From Bacillota bacterium (lineage in GTDB: Bacteria; Bacillota_I; Bacilli_A; Erysipelotrichales; Erysipelotrichaceae), in the NCBI GenBank assembly GCA_023388535.1, contig JAEWFZ010000022.1, positions 1 through 42,271 of the forward strand: 42,271 nt of DNA. The letters are read 5' to 3'. The translations under genes and the position numbers were made by a program. Positions 1 to 6,390 of this stretch are shown here, piece after piece. Each line of letters opens with the position of its first letter. Positions within the stretch are counted from its first letter, which is position 1. The notes under the pieces are model-generated. The model was given only the letters and a program-made list of their open reading frames with translations, was not told the DNA's origin and did not search any database.

Positions 1-45
1 CACAAAATTCTGTGTAAATTCCTTTCGATATAGACAATTTCCCAT
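1..45 (-). CDS. Truncated start of an unknown ORF, possibly a transposase (partial)
   Basis: An ATG at 45-43 opens a 15-codon frame that runs off the left edge. It is preceded by a purine-rich stretch (AAGGATAAAAGG on the minus strand), so a ribosome site is plausible. The peptide contains YRKEF followed by QNFV, which loosely resembles the N-terminus of IS3-type OrfA proteins (Y-x-KEF). The upstream DNA carries repeated AGTTTAACT motifs that could be an element end. Fifteen residues cannot prove homology; it may be an unrelated gene or no gene at all. Confidence 0.3.
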   Translation of the reverse strand, partial: MGNCLYRKEFTQNFV

Positions 46-86
46 GCCTTTTATCCTTAGGTTGTGGAGCTAAGTTTTTTCTGTCT

Positions 87-118
87 AGTTTAACTTTTGA
101 AACTCCAGTTTAACTTTT
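87..118. repeat. Two direct copies of AGTTTAACTTTT exactly 20 bp apart
   Basis: AGTTTAACTTTT occurs at 87-98 and again at 107-118. The core AGTTTAACT is nearly palindromic. An 11-base copy of the same motif lies near the other window edge at 42181-42191. Candidate explanations are transposase binding sites at insertion sequence ends or paired operator half-sites. No further member was recognised inside the window. Confidence 0.6.
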
Positions 119-144
119 TAATTTACACCTATCAAGAACAAAAA

Positions 145-459
145 TTACGGTTTAAGCTTAACCGCCGTACCATTAGCAATAACCACAAACATACCAGCAA
201 TCGTCTCATAGTCAATTTTCACGGCTACCACCGCCTCAGCACCAAGTGCTTCAGCTTTCTTTACCATCAACTCAATGGCTTCTTGACGAGCGAAAAGAAA
301 TTCCGCTTCATAGCTTTTAGAACGACCACCGACGATATTTATCCACGAGGCCTTAAGGTCTTTTACAATATCTACACCAGAAACGACCTCACCAAAAACT
401 AAGCCAAAATAAGTCTCAATCTCGCGACCTTCAACATTAGGGGTTGATGTAATAATCAT
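145..459 (-). CDS. UPF0145 (YbjQ-like) small protein
   Basis: This 104-residue protein matches the UPF0145/YbjQ family in length and layout: an N-terminal PNVEGREI segment, a central GGRSKSYE stretch, and a C-terminal half rich in alternating Ala and Val ending in a short beta-rich tail. The family forms small oligomers; its function is not established. The start at 459 has a good AAGGAG ribosome site. It lies 16 bases after the ECF transporter gene and is probably the last gene of the coaX transcript. No hairpin terminator is evident downstream. Confidence 0.8.
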   Translation of the reverse strand: MIITSTPNVEGREIETYFGLVFGEVVSGVDIVKDLKASWINIVGGRSKSYEAEFLFARQEAIELMVKKAEALGAEAVVAVKIDYETIAGMFVVIANGTAVKLKP

Positions 460-475
460 ATATCTGCTCCTTAGC

Positions 476-1066
476 TTAACGTATTACTCTTCTTAGGGCT
501 AAAACTACTGGTGTGGTAATAACTACCGCAGCGATCGCTTCCCCTAAGGCTACTAACAAGTTTGGTGCTATAAATAACCAAAATCCGGCTTTGTTTGCGG
601 CTAGAAATTCCGCAACATCAGAAAATCCCATAACCACAAATAAAATCGTTAACACAATCGCTGTGTGGAAAATAGAACTAAGAAAAGCGGTGATGGCGAT
701 CTTTAATTTGTCGTCCATCTTAAATCTCTTAATGAAAGTGTAAAGCAAGCCCACAAATATACCAAAAATAAATCTAGGTAATACAGAAACTACGGGATTC
801 ATAAACATTAAATCAATTCCGAATCCGCGAGACATCGCCACTAGCATACTAGTTACACCAAACGCCAAGGAAGTAATTACACTCGAAAACATGCCAAATA
901 AAATACCAGCAATAATTACCGGAATGTGCATTACGGTAATAGCCGTCATATTTGGAATCTGTATAAAGCCCAATTGTGGGACTGCGCCTACTAATACCGT
1001 AATCGCAATTAAAATTGCATTATAGGTCAATAGCTTTGTTTTATTTTGTTTATTCATATAATTCAT
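476..1066 (-). CDS. ECF transporter substrate-binding (S) subunit, probably for pantothenate
   Basis: This 196-residue, very hydrophobic protein has about six membrane segments. It carries the HIPVIIAGILFG-type motif of the ECF S-component family near residue 45 and a conserved PRFIFGI segment near residue 95. S components bind one vitamin and dock onto a shared EcfAAT energising module, which is not in this window. The gene overlaps the end of coaX, the first enzyme of coenzyme A synthesis from pantothenate, so pantothenate is the likely substrate (inference). The start is uncertain: AAGGAG lies only 2 bases before ATG 1066 and 11 bases before a second in-frame ATG at 1057. Confidence 0.75.
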   Translation of the reverse strand: MNYMNKQNKTKLLTYNAILIAITVLVGAVPQLGFIQIPNMTAITVMHIPVIIAGILFGMFSSVITSLAFGVTSMLVAMSRGFGIDLMFMNPVVSVLPRFIFGIFVGLLYTFIKRFKMDDKLKIAITAFLSSIFHTAIVLTILFVVMGFSDVAEFLAANKAGFWLFIAPNLLVALGEAIAAVVITTPVVLALRRVIR

Positions 1067-1811
1067 ATCTCCTTAAAATCGCCAGTAATCCTTCATTAAC
1101 CAAATCCGGTAGATGGATAAAGTCATCCTTATCTTTGTATAAGTTCGATAGTCCTCCGGTGAGAAGTCTTACGCATTTTCTAGCGAGTTGTTTTTCAATT
1201 TGATTGGTGATACCGACCATGCCATACCAGGTACCCATGACAATGCCAGAATTGATTGAGGATACCGTATCATGGCCGATGATATTTTCAGGGTATGAAA
1301 TATCAATCTTGGGAAGATGAGGAATTTCTTGATGCAAGGTTTTGACCATCAACTCAATACCAGGTTGGATAATACCGCCAAGAAAAGTCTCGTCAACATC
1401 GACTACGGATATTTTGCTGGCTGAACCGAGATCGACAATAATCGTCGGTTGTTGATAGCGCTCTAGCGCCGCGTAGGCCGTCGCAATGAAATCGGCTCCC
1501 AATTCTTCAGGTTTATCGAGTTCGATGTTTAAATGCTTCGCAAGGCTGGTATCGACGTTGATTACCGGTAGCTTAAACACCTCGCTTAAGGTTTCATAAA
1601 CCGTTTCCGTAATCTTTGGTACAACCGATGACATTATAATCTTAGAAATAGAAACCGTTAAGGCTTTTTCTATTTCAGCAAAGTATTCTAAGTAAAATTG
1701 TTTATCAGCTTCCTTATAGGTTTTGCTGGTATGTTGGTATAGAACTTGATCTTCTCTATCGTAAACAATACTTTTAATCGTGCTATTACCAATGTCCAAT
1801 GTTAATATCAT
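1050..1811 (-). CDS. coaX: Type III pantothenate kinase
   Basis: CoaX phosphorylates pantothenate, the first step of coenzyme A synthesis. The 253-residue length is normal. Type III hallmarks are visible: an N-terminal phosphate-binding motif LDIGNSTIK, an ELGADFIATAYAA segment near residue 103, a second phosphate motif IIVDLGSASKIS near residue 125, and GGIIQPGIELM. It starts at 1811 behind a strong GGGAGGT ribosome site. Its 3' end overlaps the ECF S-component gene, suggesting translational coupling and joint control of uptake and phosphorylation. Confidence 0.93.
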   Translation of the reverse strand: MILTLDIGNSTIKSIVYDREDQVLYQHTSKTYKEADKQFYLEYFAEIEKALTVSISKIIMSSVVPKITETVYETLSEVFKLPVINVDTSLAKHLNIELDKPEELGADFIATAYAALERYQQPTIIVDLGSASKISVVDVDETFLGGIIQPGIELMVKTLHQEIPHLPKIDISYPENIIGHDTVSSINSGIVMGTWYGMVGITNQIEKQLARKCVRLLTGGLSNLYKDKDDFIHLPDLVNEGLLAILRRYELYE

Positions 1812-1829
1812 TTCTCTTACCTCCCTTCC

Positions 1830-1838
1830 ATGATAACA
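1830..1838 (-). promoter_or_regulatory. Possible extended -10 promoter for coaX operon
   Basis: On the minus strand TGTTATCAT reads as a TGn extended -10 (TATCAT at 1835-1830). The predicted start site near 1823 would place the ribosome site almost at the 5' end of the message, so a different upstream promoter is possible. No good -35 was found. Confidence 0.35.
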
Positions 1839-1870
1839 AAATTAAAAACTTAAGATAAGAAAAATACATT

Positions 1871-1892
1871 AAAAAGGCATCCGCAGATGCCT
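1871..1892 (-). terminator. Rho-independent terminator after rnfB
   Basis: A perfect 6-bp stem (GGCATC at 1876-1881 with GATGCC at 1886-1891) has a 4-base loop and is followed on the minus strand by five T. It begins only 7 bases after the rnfB stop codon, so it closes the rnf operon. It also shows that the short RnfB is the genuine end of the transcript's coding part. Confidence 0.88.
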
Positions 1893-1898
1893 GATTTC

Positions 1899-2216
1899 TT
1901 ATACTGTTACTTTGGTAATGGTTCCATCCGGTCCCGGAGTGGAATTGAGATAATCCGCAATCGCTTGGCGTTGCTCGGCATTACTAGGTTTACACTGAGA
2001 GACTTTTCGGACCTCTCCAGATACCAGAGCCTCGGCTAGACCAGCACATCCTGGATAGCCACAAGCGCCACAATTATATTGAGGTAACAAATCGCGTACT
2101 ACCTCAAATCGAGGATCGACCTCTACCTTGAAGACTTGGTTTGCTATGGCTAAGATTAAACCCAAGAGCGCACCAATGGCTCCAACAATGGCCATTGCCG
2201 TTAAAATATCTTTCAT
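1899..2216 (-). CDS. rnfB: Minimal electron transport complex subunit RnfB lacking the ferredoxin domains
   Basis: RnfB normally has an N-terminal membrane anchor, a four-cysteine Fe-S domain and one or more C-terminal ferredoxin-like 4Fe-4S domains, and it takes electrons from ferredoxin. This copy is only 105 residues. It has a membrane helix at about residues 5-27 and the Fe-S motif with C49, C52, C57 and C75 (CGACGYPGC core), then 30 residues with no further cysteine. Family members are commonly 250 residues or more. There is no frameshifted remainder: the terminator starts 7 bases after the stop. The AGGAG ribosome site lies inside the end of the preceding small ORF, supporting coupling. 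Confidence 0.9.
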   Translation of the reverse strand: MKDILTAMAIVGAIGALLGLILAIANQVFKVEVDPRFEVVRDLLPQYNCGACGYPGCAGLAEALVSGEVRKVSQCKPSNAEQRQAIADYLNSTPGPDGTITKVTV

Positions 2217-2217
2217 A

Positions 2218-2367
2218 CTAATTCTCCTCGCTATGACAAGCTTCTCTTGAGCATGAGCAGCAAGAGGTTTGTAAGTTAATGCAGTTTTCTGGAACTTGTT
2301 CTTTAGTATTCAAAACGGTGACGACACCGAAGAAAATAACTAAACCTCCAATTAAGATAAAAGGCAT
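2218..2367 (-). CDS. 49-residue membrane-anchored cysteine-rich small protein inside the rnf operon
   Basis: This short ORF lies between rnfA and rnfB. Its ATG overlaps the rnfA stop as TAATG, the same arrangement as at the rnfE/rnfA junction, and its TAG stop is one base before the rnfB ATG. The predicted product has one hydrophobic helix (residues 2-19), a short polar linker and a cysteine-rich tail with C29, C36, C37, C39 and C44 plus H45 (core CCSCSREACH). The layout resembles the FeoB-associated cysteine-rich membrane proteins, but I recognise no family. It fills the space between two Rnf genes exactly, so it is probably translated. A role as an extra metal or electron-transfer site beside RnfB is inference. 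Confidence 0.75.
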   Translation of the reverse strand: MPFILIGGLVIFFGVVTVLNTKEQVPENCINLQTSCCSCSREACHSEEN

Positions 2368-2942
2368 TACAGAATCCCAGCCAATCCACTAAAAGCAAAA
2401 GCCATAATCGCTAAGACAATCATAGCAACCGGAGAGCCTTTGAAGTATTTAGGGGTATTGGAAACTTCTAAGCGTTCTCTTATCGCCGAAAAGATAACCA
2501 TGATAATCAAGAATCCCAAAGGAACCGCAAGACTATAAACAATCATTTCGGTAAAGTCAAAACCGCGTTTAATGTTCTCTAAAGCCACAAACAATACCGC
2601 ACAATTAGTGGTTATTAGTGGCAAGAAAATTCCTAAACTCTTATATAAGTCAGCCGAAGTCTTTTTAATCAACAATTCGACAAACTGAACAAAAGAAGCA
2701 ATAACCAGTATGAATACTAATAAGTCCATGTACTCTAGATTAGTCGGTACCAAGATTAAATGGTAAATGCCATAAGTAATAACACTCGATCCAAACATAA
2801 CGAATAAAACCGCTAAGCCCATACCTAAAGCACTCGAGAATTTCTTAGAAACTCCCATAACTGGGCACATACCTAGAAAGTTATATAAGACAATGTTTTG
2901 AATAAATATCGCGGTAAACGCTAAAACTAATAATTCAGACAT
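2367..2942 (-). CDS. rnfA: Electron transport complex subunit RnfA
   Basis: RnfA is an integral membrane subunit of the Rnf ferredoxin:NAD+ oxidoreductase, which pumps Na+ or H+. The 191-residue length is typical, with about six membrane helices. Two conserved cysteines, C26 in the NFLGMCPVMGVSK motif and C114 in LITTNCAVL, are expected to share a 2Fe-2S cluster with the paired cysteines of RnfE, as known for the Rnf/Nqr family. It begins at a TAATG overlap with rnfE and ends in a TAATG overlap with the small cysteine-rich ORF. Confidence 0.95.
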   Translation of the reverse strand: MSELLVLAFTAIFIQNIVLYNFLGMCPVMGVSKKFSSALGMGLAVLFVMFGSSVITYGIYHLILVPTNLEYMDLLVFILVIASFVQFVELLIKKTSADLYKSLGIFLPLITTNCAVLFVALENIKRGFDFTEMIVYSLAVPLGFLIIMVIFSAIRERLEVSNTPKYFKGSPVAMIVLAIMAFAFSGLAGIL

Positions 2943-3598
2943 TATTTAGTCGCTCCTTTCGCTGTAGAACGGTCTTGGTACCAAACCCCTAGAGCTACTA
3001 TTAAAGCAAAAGTAATGAAGGCTCCAGCTGGTTCAGCAAAGATTGAAATTCGATAAGCCTCAGGAATCAAGGTAAAATCAAAAATCGTAGCTTGGTTCAT
3101 CGGATTGGTTAAAGCCAGTCCGCCGGTTGACAATAATTGACGAATTAAGGAAATCGCAAATACCACGATGGTATAGCCAATACCCATACCTAAGCCATCC
3201 AAGACTGAATCAAGTGGACCATGTTTCGAAGCAAATGCTTCTGCACGTCCCAAAATGATACAGTTAACTACAATTAAGGCTAAGAAGGTTCCTAGAGCAT
3301 TGTAGAGACTTGGCATATAAGCATGTAATAAAAGCTCTAATACTTTAACCAAAGTCGCAATAATGACAATGTATACCGGAATCCGAATCGCTTCCGGAAC
3401 TATTTTTCGAATGAGTGAAATAATTAAGTTTGATAAGACAAGGACCAGGATGACGCATACGCCCATTCCTAAACCACTTGTAATATTATTGGTAATCGCT
3501 AATGTGGAACAAATCCCTAACATTAGACCGATAACAGGGTTCTCTCTTAAGATTCCAGCACTGAAATATTTCATTCTACTGTTTTTATTTTCTGACAT
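2942..3598 (-). CDS. rnfE: Electron transport complex subunit RnfE
   Basis: RnfE is the inverted-topology partner of RnfA in the membrane core of Rnf. The 218-residue protein shows the NPVIGLMLGIC motif (C30) and the VVNCIILGRAEAFAS motif (C113), the conserved cysteine positions expected to hold a membrane-embedded 2Fe-2S cluster with RnfA. About six membrane helices follow a short charged N-terminus. It sits in the standard clostridial order C-D-G-E-A-B. The stop overlaps the rnfA start as TAATG. Confidence 0.95.
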   Translation of the reverse strand: MSENKNSRMKYFSAGILRENPVIGLMLGICSTLAITNNITSGLGMGVCVILVLVLSNLIISLIRKIVPEAIRIPVYIVIIATLVKVLELLLHAYMPSLYNALGTFLALIVVNCIILGRAEAFASKHGPLDSVLDGLGMGIGYTIVVFAISLIRQLLSTGGLALTNPMNQATIFDFTLIPEAYRISIFAEPAGAFITFALIVALGVWYQDRSTAKGATK

Positions 3599-3610
3599 TA
3601 ATTAGACCCC

Positions 3611-4984
3611 CTATTTATTCTTGTAGTGTTCAGCTGCGACACGAATGGCTCGCATAACCGATTTGGAAGTAACGGTAGCACCAGAAGCCGCATCGACTTC
3701 AGAGGCCTCATCGTTGAGATCTAAACCAACAAAAGTAGCCAGATAGTCTTCTGAGACAGCCTTATCACTGATACCCTCAGTATCATTGTTAGAAATGTTT
3801 TTAACCGATTTAATCTTACCGGTATTTCCATCTATCTCAATCTCGAAACGATTGAAAGCAGACTCTTGCATGACTTCTTGTTTATAACCAGGAGCTACTA
3901 CGATGTATTTGTAGACATTAGTTGCTTCATCGTGTGACTCTTCTTTGAGTTCACCAACGAAAGTATCCGCCGCATCGACAAGTATGATCGCGGTTGCTTT
4001 TGGTTTTTCAGGTTCGGTCTCTTTCGGTTTGTCACTTGGATCAGTAGGTTCGGCACCGTCTTCATAAGCTTTGACAGCGGCGCGAATCGCCCGCATGACC
4101 GATTTAGAAGTTACGGTTGCACCAGTAGCTGCATCAACTTCTGCGTTTTCATCTTTAATATCTAGACCTACAAAAGTATCTAAATAGCTTTGAGCAACGG
4201 CCGCATCACTGATGCCTTCACTATCGTTATTGGATAGGTTTTTCACTGATTTAATCTTGTTGGTACTTCCATCAATCACAACTTCAAAGCGATTGACTGC
4301 CGATTCCTGCATCACTTCTTGTTTATAGCCTGGGCCAACTACGATGTAGGTGTACTCATTGCTGGCTTCATCGTGAGCTACTTCTCTGAGTGCCCCTTCA
4401 AAGCTATCGTCTGGATCTACCAATTTAAGAACTGGTTTTTCTGGTTCTTTGATAATCGGTGCCTCAACATCGAGACCCGCAACTTGTGCTAAGACTTCGA
4501 TGGCACCACTAGCGGCTTCACGAACCGCATTGCTTGATACGGTAGCGCCCGTACGAGCTGGAATTTCATCAGCGGCCTTTAAACCTTGAGCTTTTGACAA
4601 CCATTCTTCTTTATTAAGTTCAGCCCCATAGCCCGCGGTTTCTTTATTTTGTAAGAAAGCTAGACGTGAATTCGTACCATCCTTGTCATAACCGATGAGG
4701 ATAATAATATCGTCCGCATAGCCACTCGCTTTAGCCTTAAATACATAGGCCGTATCATCGACTTGATAAGCTTCCATGACCGCACCGTTTGCATCCGCTG
4801 TAAATTCAATCGGTTTAAAGGAAGTCGCATCGGGATAGAGTTTTTTAAGTTCAGCGGTTTGAGCGCCAGCTTGTTGTTCAGCTATCATATCTTTAGTAAG
4901 CAGATTAACACCCGCTAAGACACCGGTAGCTAAAGCTGCGATAACCGCTAAAAATAAGGTTAATTTAAGATAACTATTTTTCAT
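3611..4984 (-). CDS. rnfG: RnfG with three tandem FMN-binding (flavinylation) domains
   Basis: RnfG is the extracytoplasmic subunit that carries FMN bound covalently to a threonine. Ordinary RnfG is about 200 residues with one such domain; this one is 457. A signal-anchor helix (residues 7-29) precedes a standard RnfG domain with TGATVSS (T148). Two further FMN-binding domains follow at residues 188-310 and 335-457, with TGATVTS (T290) and SGATVTS (T437). The last two are strongly alike and separated by a Pro/Glu/Lys-rich linker (residues 312-330). The threonines are assigned by family knowledge of ApbE targets. A strong AAGGAGG ribosome site lies inside the rnfD end. Confidence 0.93.
   Translation of the reverse strand: MKNSYLKLTLFLAVIAALATGVLAGVNLLTKDMIAEQQAGAQTAELKKLYPDATSFKPIEFTADANGAVMEAYQVDDTAYVFKAKASGYADDIIILIGYDKDGTNSRLAFLQNKETAGYGAELNKEEWLSKAQGLKAADEIPARTGATVSSNAVREAASGAIEVLAQVAGLDVEAPIIKEPEKPVLKLVDPDDSFEGALREVAHDEASNEYTYIVVGPGYKQEVMQESAVNRFEVVIDGSTNKIKSVKNLSNNDSEGISDAAVAQSYLDTFVGLDIKDENAEVDAATGATVTSKSVMRAIRAAVKAYEDGAEPTDPSDKPKETEPEKPKATAIILVDAADTFVGELKEESHDEATNVYKYIVVAPGYKQEVMQESAFNRFEIEIDGNTGKIKSVKNISNNDTEGISDKAVSEDYLATFVGLDLNDEASEVDAASGATVTSKSVMRAIRVAAEHYKNK
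3614..4423 (-). repeat. Tandem duplication of an FMN-binding domain inside rnfG
   Basis: Codons 188-310 (DNA 4055-4423) and 335-457 (DNA 3614-3982) encode near-identical domains with a period of 147 codons (441 bp), measured between the two flavinylation threonines. Shared blocks include YKQEVMQESA and VTSKSVMRAIR. The DNA is also visibly similar, suggesting a fairly recent or actively homogenised duplication. Confidence 0.85.
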
Positions 4985-4986
4985 TA

Positions 4987-6381
4987 TTAATTACCTCCTT
5001 TTAGTTCAAGAAGGGCTTTTTTAGTTGCGTTTTTTACTGAATCAGAGGAATAGGTCGCGTTGGTAGCGGCATCGATGGAATCGATATCTTCATAACCCTT
5101 ACCAACGTATTTTTCTAAATAGCTTTTAGCGATCGCTGGTAAACCTTCCGGATTTGAATCTTTAAATTCAGTATTTTCAATAGAGACCACTTTGCCATCG
5201 ACGACTTCAACGACAAAGGTGTTAGTTTCACGAATATTAAAGCCAGGTGCTTTAACGGTTACTTTATTGCCATCAACACTGACAACCTCAGCGTTGATTT
5301 CATCAGCAATAATTTCAATCTTTTCAACATTAGAGCCAACCCAACCGGCCATGACTAATCCAACCACAAATACGGAAGTAATGATTAGCAGACCTTTTTT
5401 AAGTAAAGCTCGTTGATTACCATAGAGTGAACGTTCAATCAATGGTGTCAACATATTCATAAAGATAATCGCAAAGACAACTCCACCGGGCATACTGGCT
5501 TTAGTCCGTAATAAAACGGTAATAATACCAGCACCGATAGCGAAGATGATGCGTCCTAATGGATGGGTTGGATTGGTTACTGGGTCGGTTGCCATAAAGA
5601 CGGCACCAAACATTAATCCACCAGCTAAAACATGGAATAAAGCGTATTGAACGCCTAAACCACCGAGTAAGCCAATGACTAAAGTTAGTAGAAAGACGGT
5701 TCCAACATAGAAAACCGGAACCCGCCAATCAATGACGCGACGCCATGCGAGATAGATACCAATTAACACAATTAGTACAATCGAGGTTTCACCAATCGAT
5801 CCGCCATGCCATCCCGTTAAAAGACCGGTCCAACCACCATAGGTTTCTAAGAATGGTTCCCAGCTATTAGCAGCTACGGACCAAGCTTTAGAAGCGATGT
5901 CGGAAATCGGGGTGGCGCCCGTGCTTAAATCGGCAACGGTTGCGGCACCAAAGGCTTTTAGAATAACAATTCTACCAACACCAGCTGGATTAAAGATATT
6001 TTGTCCAAACCCGCCAAAGAGCAGCTTAGCTACAACTAAAGCAAAGAAATTTCCTAAAACTACAGCATATACCGTAGTCGTGATTGGTAACATTAATACT
6101 AAGATAATAGACGTTACCCAAGAAAAACTATTAAGTAAATACTCTTTAACTGGTTTTTTGATAATCATGGCATAGATAGTTTCATAAACTAAGCCACTTA
6201 CCACGGCAGAGATTAATAACAATAAACTATGCGTAACATATTCCGTCCCCTTAGTGACTCCGTAATAGGTAGTTCCATAAGCAAACAGTACTAATAAACC
6301 GAGGGTTAGTTCCATCATCACTCTTTGAGTTGAGTGCGTTTTATCCTTTAAGACGGGAGAAACTTTAAATTTTAATTTCAT
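4987..6381 (-). CDS. rnfD: RnfD with an added C-terminal FMN-binding domain
   Basis: RnfD is a membrane subunit carrying covalent FMN. Residues 1-345 form a normal RnfD core of about nine to ten helices, with the flavinylation motif STGATP (T157) and the conserved ATDPVT segment at 264-269. Residues about 350-464 form an extra soluble domain of the FMN-binding type normally found in RnfG-like proteins. Its candidate site reads TNATYSS (T443), with Asn in place of the usual Gly, so its flavinylation is uncertain. Usual RnfD length is near 320-350; this protein is 464. The gap after rnfC is 9 bases. Confidence 0.93.
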   Translation of the reverse strand: MKLKFKVSPVLKDKTHSTQRVMMELTLGLLVLFAYGTTYYGVTKGTEYVTHSLLLLISAVVSGLVYETIYAMIIKKPVKEYLLNSFSWVTSIILVLMLPITTTVYAVVLGNFFALVVAKLLFGGFGQNIFNPAGVGRIVILKAFGAATVADLSTGATPISDIASKAWSVAANSWEPFLETYGGWTGLLTGWHGGSIGETSIVLIVLIGIYLAWRRVIDWRVPVFYVGTVFLLTLVIGLLGGLGVQYALFHVLAGGLMFGAVFMATDPVTNPTHPLGRIIFAIGAGIITVLLRTKASMPGGVVFAIIFMNMLTPLIERSLYGNQRALLKKGLLIITSVFVVGLVMAGWVGSNVEKIEIIADEINAEVVSVDGNKVTVKAPGFNIRETNTFVVEVVDGKVVSIENTEFKDSNPEGLPAIAKSYLEKYVGKGYEDIDSIDAATNATYSSDSVKNATKKALLELKGGN

Positions 6382-6390
6382 GGTTTTTTC

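Noticed and set aside
1812..1898. Possible frameshifted remainder of rnfB after its stop codon
   Set aside because: The 87 bases hold the terminator hairpin and AT-rich leader of coaX. No cysteine motif could be read in any minus-strand frame, so the short RnfB is not explained by an indel here.
5501..5728. Minus-strand ORF of 75 codons inside rnfD
   Set aside because: It is an alternate frame of the strongly conserved rnfD sequence and has no family resemblance; the same applies to the other antisense and alternate-frame ORFs inside recognised genes.
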